DNA of 64,000 bases from Malurus cyaneus samueli (lineage: Eukaryota; Chordata; Aves; Passeriformes; Maluridae). Numbering within the stretch: position 1 is the stretch's first letter; the number at the start of each line of letters is the position of its first letter. Positions 14,730-49,190 of the stretch are shown in pieces. The stretch is taken from contig CM019214.1 in assembly GCA_009741485.1 (NCBI GenBank), forward strand, positions 22,466,267-22,530,266. The letters run 5' to 3'. The notes under the pieces are model-generated. The model worked only from the letters and a program-made list of their open reading frames with translations, did not search any database and had not been told where the DNA came from. Position numbers and translations under genes: made by a program.

Positions 14730-15640
14730 CTCCAAGGATGAATATCTCAGAGCCTCTCTGGGCAACCTGTTTCAGTCTCAGATCACCCCACAGTGAAACA
14801 GAATTTCCTGTTTCCAATCAGAATTCCCCTGTACCTGCCTGCATCCATTGCTTCTTCTCCTACCATGGTGTCCCTTTGAAGAGTCTGGCTCCACCATCTC
14901 TATAACCCCTGAGAGGTAGTTGGAGACAGTAGCACCATCCCTGCCTTTTCTTTAGGCTGAATCAGTTCTTCACCCTCTCCTCTTCCTCCATGGTGCTGTT
15001 CCTCTGCCCATCCTGGTGGCTCTACCCTGGACAGAGCACTCCAGCCTAGCAGTGCCTTTCTGGTACTGAGGAGCTCAGAGCTCTGCACAGCACCCCAGAA
15101 GAGTGAGCAGAGAGGGAAGGAAGCACTTGCCTTGGCTTGCTGGCCAAACTTGCTCCAGCAACCCAGGTTGCCATGGGCTGCCTTTGCCAAGGGCACATTC
15201 CTGGTTCACATTCACTGCTGTCCACCAGGAGCCCCAGGTTCTCTTCTGTAAAGCTGTGTTGGTCTGTCCCCAGCATGTACTGGTACCTGAGCCTATTGCT
15301 CTCCCAGTTCAGACCATTTACCTTTGTTGAGGTTTTCCTGATGGGATATTTATACAGCCTGTTGAGGTTTGTCTGAAGAGCTTCCCCATCCTCCAGCCTA
15401 TCAACAACTCTCCCCAGCTGAACTTCCTGAGTGTGCACCTCTGCCCCATTGCTCAGGCTGTTAATAAATAAATTAACCAGTATCAGCTCCAGTATTGATC
15501 CCTCAGGCATGCAGCAGGTAACCAGCTGCCAGCTGAACTTTGTACAGTTGACCACAACCCTTTGAGCCTGATGAGCAAGACAGTATTTCATGCACCTCAG
15601 TAGCACACATCTCACATTTTGGTTATAGGATACTGTGGAA
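14730..15640 (-). mobile_element. Decayed CR1 LINE fragment (reverse transcriptase part and 3' region)
   Basis: Read on the minus strand, about 15,615-15,050 translates into a degraded non-LTR reverse transcriptase of the CR1 type. A block resembling the CR1 'PQGSVLGP-ILFN-FIND' stretch is followed by one resembling 'LGRVVD...LEDGEALQ' and by 'LRYQYMLGTD...ENLGLLVDS', in the order found in CR1 ORF2. The low-coordinate end (about 14,740-14,900) contains ctctctgggcaacctgtttc and related phrases typical of the antisense of the CR1 3' region. An open frame of 189 codons survives, but key motifs such as the catalytic Asp-Asp are gone and the middle diverges. This is an inactive relic. Boundaries are approximate. 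Confidence 0.85.
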
Positions 15641-18600
15641 GACTGTCAAAAGCATTTCACTTTCCAGGAATGTTTACATTGGACTATCTGAATTTCCTAC
15701 TCTACACTTTTTCTACTCTTTCTGTGTAGAACAAAAGGTTTTAACCATTAAAATGGATTATCAGCCCTGACACTGAACAGAAATGCCTTTTTGCCCTTGG
15801 TTTCCTTGAGAGTTAGTGGATCTAGGCACTTCCATACGTAAATCAGTTTGCGAAGGGCAGAATTAACTCCAAGAGCTTTCTTTTTTTTCTTTTTTTTTTT
15901 TTTTTTGGTAAGAAAATGTTGGGTGTTTTTATTGTTTGATTGGTTGGGCTTTTTATTTATTTAATTTAAATCCGTGTTATGTCCCTTAACCCTTTTAGCT
16001 TTATCCCCTTGTTAATCCCTAATATTGTTTTATTCATACTTATGGAGAGATGTCTTTGTTCCTTGCCTGATTTTTCCTTAATTCTCATGTTTTCTAAAAC
16101 TCTTGGTACAGCTACAGTAATTTCTTATCTTTGCTTTCTGTCTAGCAGTGGAAAGGTTTGCTGTTCTTTCTCCATTTATAAACCTCTTCAGTTAATGCTG
16201 CCTTCCTGGCAGTCTTCTGTCACTTAAATTAAGTTTCCAGAAGACTCCATCTGCCAGGTCCTTGGTTTATTTTTCTTCTAATCCCTTGACTCCTTCCTCT
16301 CCTTACAATAATGAACTCTTCTCATTCAATTTCACCAAGCTTGCTTCCCACCTTCATGTTTTCAGTCATTTTCTAGTGCCAATCAAATTGAGAATAGCCA
16401 CTTCACCAGTAGCTTCTAATTTGCATGGCTGGGAAAAGGGAGGGTTGGAAGCAGAGAGAAAATATTACCAGAAAAATTTCCTGGAATAACTGCCTGTACT
16501 AGAGATTTTAGCATGCCTGAGGGTACAGCTGACCTTTAGAGCATGATCCTTTATTCTAACAAAAGCATGCTCACTCCACTGTGCCTGGAGTGAGCTTGGC
16601 CCTTCCTAGCTAGAGTTTTCCCCACATATTTTTTGGGGGCAGTTCAGTTCCTCTTCATTCTGGGGGTCACTACCAACAGGTAGTTTGCACACAGACACTG
16701 ATTTGGGGCTAAGAGACTTTACCCGATTGCACATTGCTTTGCCTTGGTGCAAAGGAAACTTTTTGGATGTGTTTTATTCACTGGTCTATAAGATTGCTGT
16801 ACCGTATACATTTGCTTTTCTAACAAATTTGATGACTTCATGTATCATTAGATTCTGTCTTTTGTAGGCTTCTGCTGACCATTTCAAAAATCTCTCCTCC
16901 TTCTGATTAACGCTTCACAGATTTTTATGGTTAAACAAGCCTCCATCTCATCTTGCCATGAGCTTCTCAAACACTATACAGCTTCTCGGCATGAACCTAA
17001 ACAGTACTTCCACTGTTGCATTTTTGTTGCTTAGTCAACAGGATGCATCTATGCCTTTTCTAGGTAAAAGGACCTTTTAACCATAACCATTAATGGAGAG
17101 CTGACTCCCATTTTATTCACAGAAAGTGAGATTTTTGTTACTGTGATTGTCTCAAAGACAAGAAACGGCTTGAGGTTTATTCATTTCTTTCTTTTTAAAA
17201 ATATAAACACCTTATTTTCCTTTTCCTTTGTGAGACAATTCTGTAAAAATGAGCAGAAAGCAGTAGAAAGCTTGTAGGACTTGAAGAAGGAAAAATTAGA
17301 ATATGGGAAGATTTTTAAAGGATTTAATTATTTCAGAGAAGATTTTAAAATAGAGAGTCCTGTTTTGATATAAATAATAAAAGGATCCTGGAGAATGATT
17401 TGGTTAATATGGTCTTTGAACTCAGTGCAACAAGTATATACACATATAAAGACATAATTCATCCAAATCATGAAGTTCCTCAATGGATGCATTATTATGT
17501 TATTTATGAGTAATTAGTCACTGATTAGGGCAAAACTTCATGAGTAATTTAAAGTCGGGATACAAGACAAGATCCAAAACCAAACCCATGTAGAAATTTT
17601 AGGATCTGTTATTATTAAGCCATTATGTTGAAACAAAATTAGTGCAGACTTGATACTATTTTAAAATTACTACAGAAGGAAGTATGCATTATCATATTTC
17701 TTCAATATTTATTGCTCTTTGGTTAGCCTCATAATAGAAGTGATCATTAATACGTGGCTAGTTGGAAGTGGGTTTGCATACACAAACTTTTTTTCACCCA
17801 TTTGTAGCTCCCATTTTTTTCCCTTTTTTTTTCCTGGTAAAGGCTTCAGATTTTTTTTAACATGCTAAATTATCTAAAGTCTTTGCATGAGGTCATTGAT
17901 GGAGGATTTTTTTATGATAATATGGCATTCAGGTTGATTTGTATATGAAAAAGCTTTTTGAAGGTGCAGAGGCTTATGCTGAATTAGGGATACCAAGTCT
18001 TCTAATGTTTAATCTAATTTTTATTTCTTGGTACTTGTTATGCTGGTGTTAGTGAAACTTGATTTGCATGCCACGCACTTCCAGTGAAGAAAATATTCTC
18101 ACACCAGATTTGAATGAAACACACAACTTACATAGCTGTCTCAAATCATAACACCGTGGTGGAGTTGATTCAACTTTCTTCAGAATACTTATGGAAAAGT
18201 ATTTTTCCACTCTTAGCCAAATTCTTAGTTCAATTCAATAATAACTCCAAATACTTACAAATTAGAAAAAAAAATGAAGATAGGCAAAAAGTATTTTCTG
18301 GGCTTTCTTTTTCATCAAAATTATTTTTAAAAGCTCTAAAGAATTCTCAGTGGAGGACTTTTTTAAATATCAAAGAAAATTGCTTATTTTGAGTTTGGTG
18401 TATCTATCATCTTATGTTTGTAGCAATGTTGTAGGGATACTTAACTTCAGATTCAGGAAATTCAGTTCCACTTTGTTAATATTCTTATATTTTGTCTGTT
18501 GTTATATGAAGGTTCTATGCCAATTTCTAAAGTAAATAGCAGCATTTAATAGGAATTATGCTATGGGAACAGGGAGAGGAAGTTTTGACTCGGGCTCTTT

Positions 18601-21600
18601 TTCAGTCCTGTATTGTTTCTATAGTTGTACTTCAGATCTCTTCCTTTCAGTGTGCTTGGTTTTTGTTATGAAGATGTAGTTAATAAAAAACTGTCCACTT
18701 GCATATCTTATCCTGACATAGGATATTGACTCAGATGTGGAAGCAAGGAGGGATTCTGGGGTCTCACTGCACAACCACAGACAGAAAAGCGCAAGGCAAT
18801 TCCTACAAACTTCCCGTGGCAAGTTTTACTCAAAGCTAGAGAATGAGCATCACAGACATCACAGAAGTCTAACCTGCGATTTTCCAAACACACTGAGGGC
18901 TGTATGCTTTCATTAAGACTTCCCTTTAGTTTGTCTTGGCAGTCTGGATTTTTATGCTGTCAGAACAGAGGGATAAAACATCAGAAAAGCCATACCGGGT
19001 CAGAACAAATCTGAGGGAGAGATACCTGACAGTCTGCCTCTGACTGGAGTCAAAAACAGGTGCCTGTGGTTGTGCAAGGATGATGTGAAAGAGTGCAGTC
19101 TCAGACTGTGATCTCCTTTCTTCTCTTGTTTGCCTCTCTTTCCTTATCTTTTTCCAGTCAAAAATGTCCATGCAGAATGGTTTTCTTTTGGAAAATGTGA
19201 TTTGACAGAATTGAGACACAGCAGGGTGATGTGTTCATTTAGCAGAAGATTAAAGAATAAGCAGACAGGCTCGCAGGCTAAGCTGGAGTCCTATGGCTGC
19301 CTCGACTTAGAATCGAGATGCATAAAAGACAAACTAAAATGTTCTAAATTAGCCTGAAACAGAACACACATGCTTCAGTCTTAAAAAAGAAATGGAAATC
19401 TGTGATCTTTTGTCTTGAATTAGGCTATTTTTAAAGGGTTAGAAAACAGACTTCTGGAGAGTCTTGGTCTTCTGCCTGATACCTGAATGGATGAGATGTA
19501 ACAATCTGCTCTATCCTTCCACCTTCCCTTGGCACTGATAAACTTCTTTCTCCAATAAAGCAATCCCCAGAGCTTGTGTTCTGCAAATCTACTGCAATCT
19601 GTTTATAAACAGATTTACAAAGTAAATATTTGATTCCAAGATCAGTCTGCTGTCTTGCCTTTCTTACGCAGTCATGTGGTAACACTGACATTGGAGACTC
19701 GTGGGTAAATACCTGGGGCAATCAGAGGTGAAAGCCCTGGTACTTGGTCAGAGATGCATCATTCAAGGATGAAGATTATGAGCTACTTTGTAGTTCAAAT
19801 GGGCAAAATCATCAGTGAAAAGAAATCAAAGAAAGAGGTGTCACAGAAACTGGAAGTAAACACTTGGGGAAAATAAAAAAAAACCAAACCCAGCATATGA
19901 TTGTTTTCATAAAAAAAGTTGAGAAATTATCTAGTAATAGGAACTAAATATCTGCAAAAATTAAAATGTTTCATGATTCACCAGGAAACCCTAATGGAAG
20001 AATCCTAGTAAAAGCTGCTAGGACAAAAAAATAGCAATACCTACACTACCTACAAAAATATTTTCAGTTGGCCATTTCAGCTATGGTTATGTGGCAAAAA
20101 AAAATTATGCTCAGGACAAACTACAGATCCCAGATAGTACCTTTTTACATATAAGAATCCTGAAAGGTACTTTGTTTGGGAAAACTGCAGAATTATGAGG
20201 TGACACATATACATAAATTCTGCAACTTGTCCTAGCTACAAAAATAACAAAATGATTTTTTATTGCAGTTGAAACACATCTGCCAAAGATCGGACTGGAA
20301 AAATAATAATGAGTTTTCTGTGTTTCTCAGCACCAAAAGACAATTTTCTGTTGCTCAATTAAAGGCAGTTTAAGAGACAATCTGTTTGAGAAGTATAAAA
20401 CATCACTGTGTAGATAGGTAGGGGGCTAAGAACAGTCTAGACCATCGATATGAAAATATCCAGATAACCAAGCATGCAGCGAACAGTTAAATTTACATAA
20501 CTTGAAGTTTGAATTTTTTTTTCTCTCTATTGATCATGAAGCACTCCATTGTACAAGATGCACTTATTAGATGATGATTAGAGCCATGAAAGGTGTGTTA
20601 GGATGCACATTAGGAGAAATTTATGAAATGTGTTTGGCTTTGCATCTTCCTTCAGAACAAGTGTAAGAAGGGCAATGAGCTGTTTGACAGAATATCGGGG
20701 AGACAGTAGGAGTCATATCTGCTGACAAAGAAAAGTGGAGATAAGTGATCAAAGAGACTTCAATAGCAGCTGAATAGGACATCACAGAGCTGCAGATCTG
20801 AAATAGAAGCAGCAGCTGAAATATTCAGTGTTCAGAAAATATCCAGAGTACATCAGAAACAATCATTGGTAGCCATAGAAAAAAGCCAGGAAGCACTGGG
20901 GATTTGGAAGCTGGGAAGGAGATTACTGGAGCTATGTGGAAATTGGGAAATTTGAGGGGAATTTGAAAGCTGTGGATGGCCAAGATCATGAAGAAAATGC
21001 CAAGATATTGAGTGGGTTTAGGACAAAACTTTATGCTTTCTCAGTAGGATTATTCATGTAATAACTTTTTATGTTTTTATACTTGGATAGAACAAGCTTT
21101 GGAAGAACCAGATCAGCATTTGAAAACAATAGAATCACAGGTCTCAAAATGCAGAGATAATGTGTTTGGACAGATGTGACTGCAATGCTGTCAGCTGCTG
21201 CTATTCCATATAAAGGCCTCTAATATTTGCTGTTTATTCTCCAAGCCAAAGCCTGTGGAGACAAGTGATCAGAAGCAAATATTAGCTGCTTTTTTTTTTT
21301 TTTTTTAAGGGATATTCTGAGAAAAAATCTTGAAATCATGACAAAGAAGTACACTAACAGTTAAAAATGCAAACAACCAATTTAGCTTGAAATTGTTTTA
21401 TTTTAAATCCCTGATTTTTTGCAATTGACTGTTTTGAGACCAGAGTGATTTGCTAACATCTGATAATTAAATAATGTGACTAAGGGCAAAAATTGCCAAT
21501 GGACTCTCTTGAAAATTATGACTGTGAAAGGAAGGAATGAATAGCTTGATATTCAGACTGTATTTCCAGAGATACAATGAGGGATTTGCCCATTCTTCTA

Positions 21601-23830
21601 GAAGTATAAGGTGTTTTTTTTTTCTCCAACAGTTATGCTCCCATAAAAATATTTTGTAAGTGGAAGGAAAAAAATAAAACAATAATACAAAAACTACTAA
21701 AGCCCTGAGTTACTCTGACTTTTTTTCAGGGTGTAACTATTTTTAGTATGGGAATTGTAAAGAGAATCATAAAGCAAGGTGCATGCTACGATTTGCAAAA
21801 CTGCAGGGCAAAGAAATCAAGATGGGCAAAAAATTTTCAGTTTTATGTAAATCAGAGTCTCTCAGTACTCCAATTTCTGACTTTGATATTTAGAAGTCTC
21901 TTATTTTTCCTTGGCTCTCACATCATTGCTGGAAGTGCTTCCTGTTGCAGGAACTGATTTACATATGCTTTCTCAGGTCCAACTGACTTGAAGTTGTTTC
22001 AGTTTTTGTCCTGGCTAAATTGACCAATACCAGTGAGAAAACAGCATTTTCTTGTTCTTTGCTGATTATTACAGCCTACATCAGGCAATGTGATGATAAA
22101 AGGAAGAGAGCAATTTCCTGTGGAGAGTTTTACTTTCTGCTGTTAGGCAGGTACTTCCCTTATCATTTAATCAAGAAAGAAGGAGTGTTTTTTTTATTTT
22201 CTTTAGAAAAGTACAAAGCTTCGAGTGGGGATGGCACTGACTTTTGAATTCTGCTATTTTAGTCTATGACAACCAAAGGAAAGACAATCACACTCAACAT
22301 GTCAATCACCATTATTTCTTTTGCATGAGAGCCTCCATGACTCGTTTTAATGATTTAATGATGGCAGTTTCTATATTGTAGCTATGGATAAACTCTAATT
22401 AGCTGCTGGACACAAAATCCTTAATGGGCCGAAAAGAATTATCTGGATATCCCACTAAGCCAGCAAATAAAGGAATACATAATAATTATGAGGACAGGAG
22501 TTTTAACTGGATGCATCAGAAAAAGAAAGATTGGGTCCAGATAATCACCAATTTCATTGTAAGGTTCAGTACTACCAAACATATATTTCAAAAACCTATT
22601 GGCAGTCCAAGTTGGTTTTATATATTTTTTCTGGTCCTGCAGACCATTTCAAAATTTCTGGTGTTGTTGAGTAGACAGTGAAGTATGGTTTTCCTTTATT
22701 TATGTTATTTTGAAGTTAAATTGCCCTTTTCTGTCTTGAAATGCTTTTAGTTCTGCTAAACCTGAGGTCATATCAGCAAATTTTCCTTTTCACAGATTTG
22801 AAACCTGCAGTCTTAATGTCAGCTGTGATGTCCTGTCACAGAGTCAAAAGGTTTTAGACTAATCAGTATTAAAAAGCACAACAAAATCAGGATAGTAAGC
22901 AAAATTGGAGTTGCAAGTAACTCAGAATAAAATGTAGCCTACAAAAGTAGTCTTTGAAGAAAATGTATTAACTGGAAGAATCACAAGTTTGACTTCAAGA
23001 TGATTTACGAGGTGCTGACAGTTAAACACACTTCTTTTTCATGGTGTAAAGAGAAAATACGAAGAGGGCAAGTGGGTGAGTGGTCCAAAAAACAGTCTTT
23101 GTATGCTGAGGTATCAAATACTGGAATAGATTCTGGAATTATGCTATGATAAGTCAAAATACTTATTTTTCCCTTTCTTGTACATAAGCTTCACCCCCTA
23201 TTTCCATTCCCTCTGCAGCAATGAGATAATTAGAAAGAAGGGTCTGTGATTTGTGCAAGCATCTGGACTGCTGAAAATCGGGAACGATGGCAACCCCCAA
23301 CTCCCCATCCCGAAAACAGTTGACTAAAACATTCAATTTGGTTTGGATTTTGTTTTTTTTTTCTTGAGGAAGTTCCTTACTGGAATTCAGTATTCAGTTG
23401 AAAAATTTACTATGAAACAATGGGATTTATTTAGTCATGAATTATCCTATGGATAGCACATTAATAATCATGTGTTCACGACCACATGAAGAAAACTTCC
23501 TTAAGGCAGGGAAACGGCGGTGGTTCTGAAGTCACTTATCCAATGCAATCTATTTATTTGTATGCATACAAGTTCAAACAGCTCTGAAAGCTACGACCTT
23601 TTTGTCCTTGTCAATTTTCAGACAGCACTTTGCTCACGAAACTATTTCCACCCAACAATCGACAAAACCGTGCTACTTGAAAATGCGTAGTGTTTATGTA
23701 GAATCGATTGTGGGTTACTCAAGGACACCTCTGGTAAGTAAAAGCAGTTAGATACCTGTCTAATTCCACATATACCTAGCTATAGCTGTATTAGGCACTT
23801 GCTTTTCCAGGTGACGGTGTCACCTGAACC
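15641..23830. other. Intergenic DNA, no gene recognised
   Basis: AT-rich sequence with only short unconvincing open frames. It includes a T-rich tract at about 15,882-15,906 and another at about 21,288-21,307. At about 18,970-19,080 one piece resembles an old dispersed repeat and is listed separately. The last few hundred bases run up to the PRPS2 CpG island and could contain upstream regulatory sequence; I identify no specific site there. Confidence 0.55.
18970..19080 (+). repeat. Possible ancient sauropsid dispersed repeat
   Basis: The phrase agccataccgggtcagaaca, followed some bases later by a 'cctgacagtctgcctctgac' stretch and then 'caggtgcc', resembles a dispersed repeat common in reptile genomes (the 'gccatactgggtcagacca...' family). 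The match is from memory and degraded; the family name and edges are uncertain. Confidence 0.35.
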
Positions 23831-24040
23831 ACGTATTCCACAGGCAGCCGAGCCTCTGTGAGGATCTGCCTCTCTCCAAGCGCGGGAGAGACGGGCGGGC
23901 AGATCTGGAGGTACAGGAGGACGGCGGGGGGACACGGAGCGGGGCGACACGGAGAGGAGGAGCGGGAGGCGGTGGCAGAGCCCCCGACCGCCACCCCGTG
24001 GCCACCAAGGGCCGCCGGCTCTACCTGTGCCCCCGGCTCG

Positions 24041-24099
24041 CCCCGCCCCGGTCCCTCCCGCTGCTGCCGGCGGGGCGGGCCCGCAGCGCCGCTATTTGA
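24041..24099 (+). promoter_or_regulatory. PRPS2: Candidate PRPS2 core promoter (GC boxes and TATA-like box)
   Basis: Two Sp1-type GC boxes are visible: CCCCGCCCC at about 24,041 and GGGGCGGGC at about 24,072. The only AT-rich island element, ctatttga at 24,092-24,099, is a weak TATA-like sequence. If used, transcription would start near 24,120-24,130, leaving a 5'UTR of about 60 bases before the ATG at 24,186. The motifs are seen; the start site is inferred. Confidence 0.45.
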
Positions 24100-24185
24100 C
24101 CCCGCGGCGCGCTCCCGCGCTCCTCCGCCGCTCTCGCCGCAGCCCCGACTTCCCGCCTGCCCGCCTGTCCGCGCTCGCCCCCGCC

Positions 24186-46765
<22,580 letters not shown>

Positions 46766-46929
46766 CTGCAGGGGATTGCACTGCATCTTTGCAAAGGTCT
46801 CTTAAGCTAGCACTGTTTTTAACAACGCACATCAACCATGAGAAATTAGTATCTTTGTTCAATTTGAGAGCTTGTATGTTTAATTATTATATTTGTCTTG
46901 TAATTACCATTTGTTCTGTGTAAATGGGC

Positions 46930-46935
46930 AATAAA
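46930..46935 (+). promoter_or_regulatory. PRPS2: PRPS2 proximal poly(A) signal
   Basis: AATAAA, 165 bases after the stop codon, in the sequence gggcaataaatctcc. Confidence 0.65.
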
Positions 46936-47453
46936 TCTCCATCTTGCGGAAACCTTATGAATTCCCTTGAGAGTCTGGAGGTCTTGTGTGTTGTGTAAGT
47001 TCATTCTGTGTAAGTTCATTTCTGCTAAACTGCTGCATCAGATCCATTTTTCTGTACAGAATTAGAAACTGTTCACAGAGCTTAACACGATGTACACATC
47101 TAACATCATTTTCTGTGTTAAGCTAAATGATACAGACTTGAGTTTCTAGTGTCTGTTAATCTGTTGGGCAAACAGCTGGGGTTTTTTGTTTATGTTTAAA
47201 TACCATGAACAGTATTTTGTAAGCCCTAACAATATGTAAAGGTCATGTTAATTTTGAGAAACTGTTGACATATACATAATATTAACTGTTTGATACACTT
47301 AATGTTCATTTTTTTCCCACAAGCTATTTGGGGCTGCTGTTTTCTTTTGTAAAGCTGTCCTTCTATTAAATTGTTTGCTTAACATCTGTTCTGTACAGTT
47401 GCTGTCTTCAGTTGTAACATTAATATCCCAGTATTATTAATGTCAACTGTTTA

Positions 47454-47459
47454 AATAAA
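47454..47459 (+). promoter_or_regulatory. PRPS2: PRPS2 distal poly(A) signal
   Basis: AATAAA in tttaaataaaaacc, followed about 20-30 bases on by G/T-rich sequence (gcagtttggttt). It is the better signal in context. Confidence 0.65.
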
Positions 47460-48202
47460 AACCAAGATTTAATCATGAGCAGTTTGGTTTAAATTTCATG
47501 GTTTTTTTCTCTGTAGTTTTTGGCATTCCCTGATTCTGACGATGAGAAATAATTTCATAACAGCTTTCCTGTTAATATTGTAAAGGTTTATTGTGTCAAG
47601 TCCAAACAGAAAATTTAAACACACTTTTACAGACTGGCCTGTACTGTGGTTGAGAAGCATCTGAAAATACTGTTTTTTTCAAACTGCACAGTCAGTGATC
47701 TTCTTCAAGTTCCTATTACAAAATACCACAGTACTTGACTGTGCAACCACTGAACTACAGTACATGAACTAATTTTGAACGCTTTAACATTAGAGAATTA
47801 AAATCATCATGAAAACATTTTTTTCTGTTGTATGATAGGAAAGCTTATCGTTAAGTATGTGTAATACAGTCGGTAATGGACTGGGGAAGGGGACTCAAAA
47901 TTGTAATTTTTTAATTAGGTCTTTGAATCCTATTATGAACAGTTTCCATCTTTCTGTTAGAAGAGTAACATATATTAAAATACTATTCCTGCACCTAGTC
48001 CACAGGAACTCAAGTTTCCTACCTGAAATTACAGTTTTTAATTACAAAGGATTGCTATACCTGAGACATGCTCCCTTGCTATAGTGCTGCATAAAAAAAT
48101 AGCCTTATTTCATCCTAACTTGCTTCTTTGGGAATAGATTTAAAATAATGTGATGTATTACAAAGTTAATTTTTCCATTCTGGTTAAATCAGTCTTAAGA
48201 AA

Positions 48203-48205
<3 letters not shown>

Positions 48206-48233
<28 letters not shown>
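48206..48233. repeat. 28-base T tract
   Basis: Uninterrupted T run in the intergenic region, just upstream of the unclassified repeat. Confidence 0.85.
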
Positions 48234-48450
48234 GTTTATCTGAGAATAAATCTATTTGGGGTGTTTTTTTCACTGAAAATTTTCTATTGCTTCTGTGAAA
48301 TTATTTTTTCTACATGAAAATGAGTAAATCAGAATTTCACCTGTACTTCTTTCAGTGATGAATACTGAAATAGAGTATATAAACTCTTGTGGTGAGAATT
48401 CAGTTCAGCTACTAGTTCTCAGAGTTTTTCATTAGGGCTGAATTTTCAGA

Positions 48451-48894
48451 ACTATAACACAGCAGAAATGAATTTGCAATATTGTTTTATTTGGTGAAGA
48501 AATTTCTTAAATGTAAGATCACTTAATCCATGTTACTTTGCAGTTAAGTTGTTAACCTCCAAGTCTGGGGCCACATAATTATGCCAAGTTTACACCTGAG
48601 CACTACACAAAGGGCATGCAATACATTTAATGCATGGGATCAGTTCAGTTGCTTTATGCATCAGATTGTTGTAAGCAAACCCACTCAACTGCATTTAAGT
48701 GAATGTGGTGGGGGAAAGAGCAGAAGGAAAATTGCAGAAATAATCTTCCTCTGTGTATTGTATTTTGTGCACCCAAAGTGCTTATGAAGAGTTACAGGCG
48801 ACTTCCAAGAGCTCTGTGAAAACCACCTCCGTTTTGACAGAAGTAAATCCAGGGGAACAGAAAATGGTGTGGTATTTGGTGTTTAATGCTCTGT
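48451..48894 (+). repeat. Unclassified dispersed repeat, copy 1
   Basis: About 440 bases that align in the same orientation with 61,522-61,763 plus 62,145-62,362 downstream of TLR7. In the best 125-base stretch (containing agtctggggccacataatta) I count roughly 14 differences, close to 89% identity. No coding potential. It ends where an antisense CR1 piece begins. It could be an old LTR or other non-autonomous element; I cannot name the family. Confidence 0.8.
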
Positions 48895-49190
48895 GCTCCC
48901 TGGTCCATCTGCTACTTTAAACCCATTCAGTTTGGATCCATTACTCCTCATCCTATCACTGTAGTGCCTAGCAAAGAGTCCTTCTCCTGCTTTCCTGCAG
49001 CTCCTTTCAGATACTGGAAGGCTGCTATGAGTTCTTCACACAACCTTCTCTTCTCCAGGCTGAACAGCCATGACTTTCTCAGTTTGTCTTCACAGCAGAG
49101 ATACTCTAATCACCTTATGAACTTTATGGCCCTCTTCTGGGCTTGCTCCAACAGTTCCATGTCCTTTTTATCAAAATAACCTGTTGAGTG
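48895..49190 (-). mobile_element. CR1 LINE 3' fragment, antisense
   Basis: On the minus strand it reads like the C-terminal part of CR1 ORF2, with phrases such as 'ttcagcctggagaagagaag' and 'agcctt-ccagtatctgaaag' and a block resembling aggacatggaactgttggag, in consensus order. It is truncated at both ends; its 3' end abuts the unclassified repeat. Inactive. Confidence 0.85.

Larger units (their letters stand above)
46766..47480 (+). other. PRPS2: PRPS2 3'UTR (predicted)
   Basis: AT-rich sequence after the stop with two canonical AATAAA signals. The proximal one would give a 3'UTR of about 190 bases and the distal one about 710 bases. A short direct repeat (ctgtgtaagttcatt) lies near 46,990-47,020. 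The ends are inferred from the signals. Confidence 0.65.

Noticed and set aside
15046..15615. 189-codon minus-strand open frame as a host gene
   Set aside because: Its sequence follows CR1 reverse transcriptase with missing catalytic residues, so it is a transposon relic.
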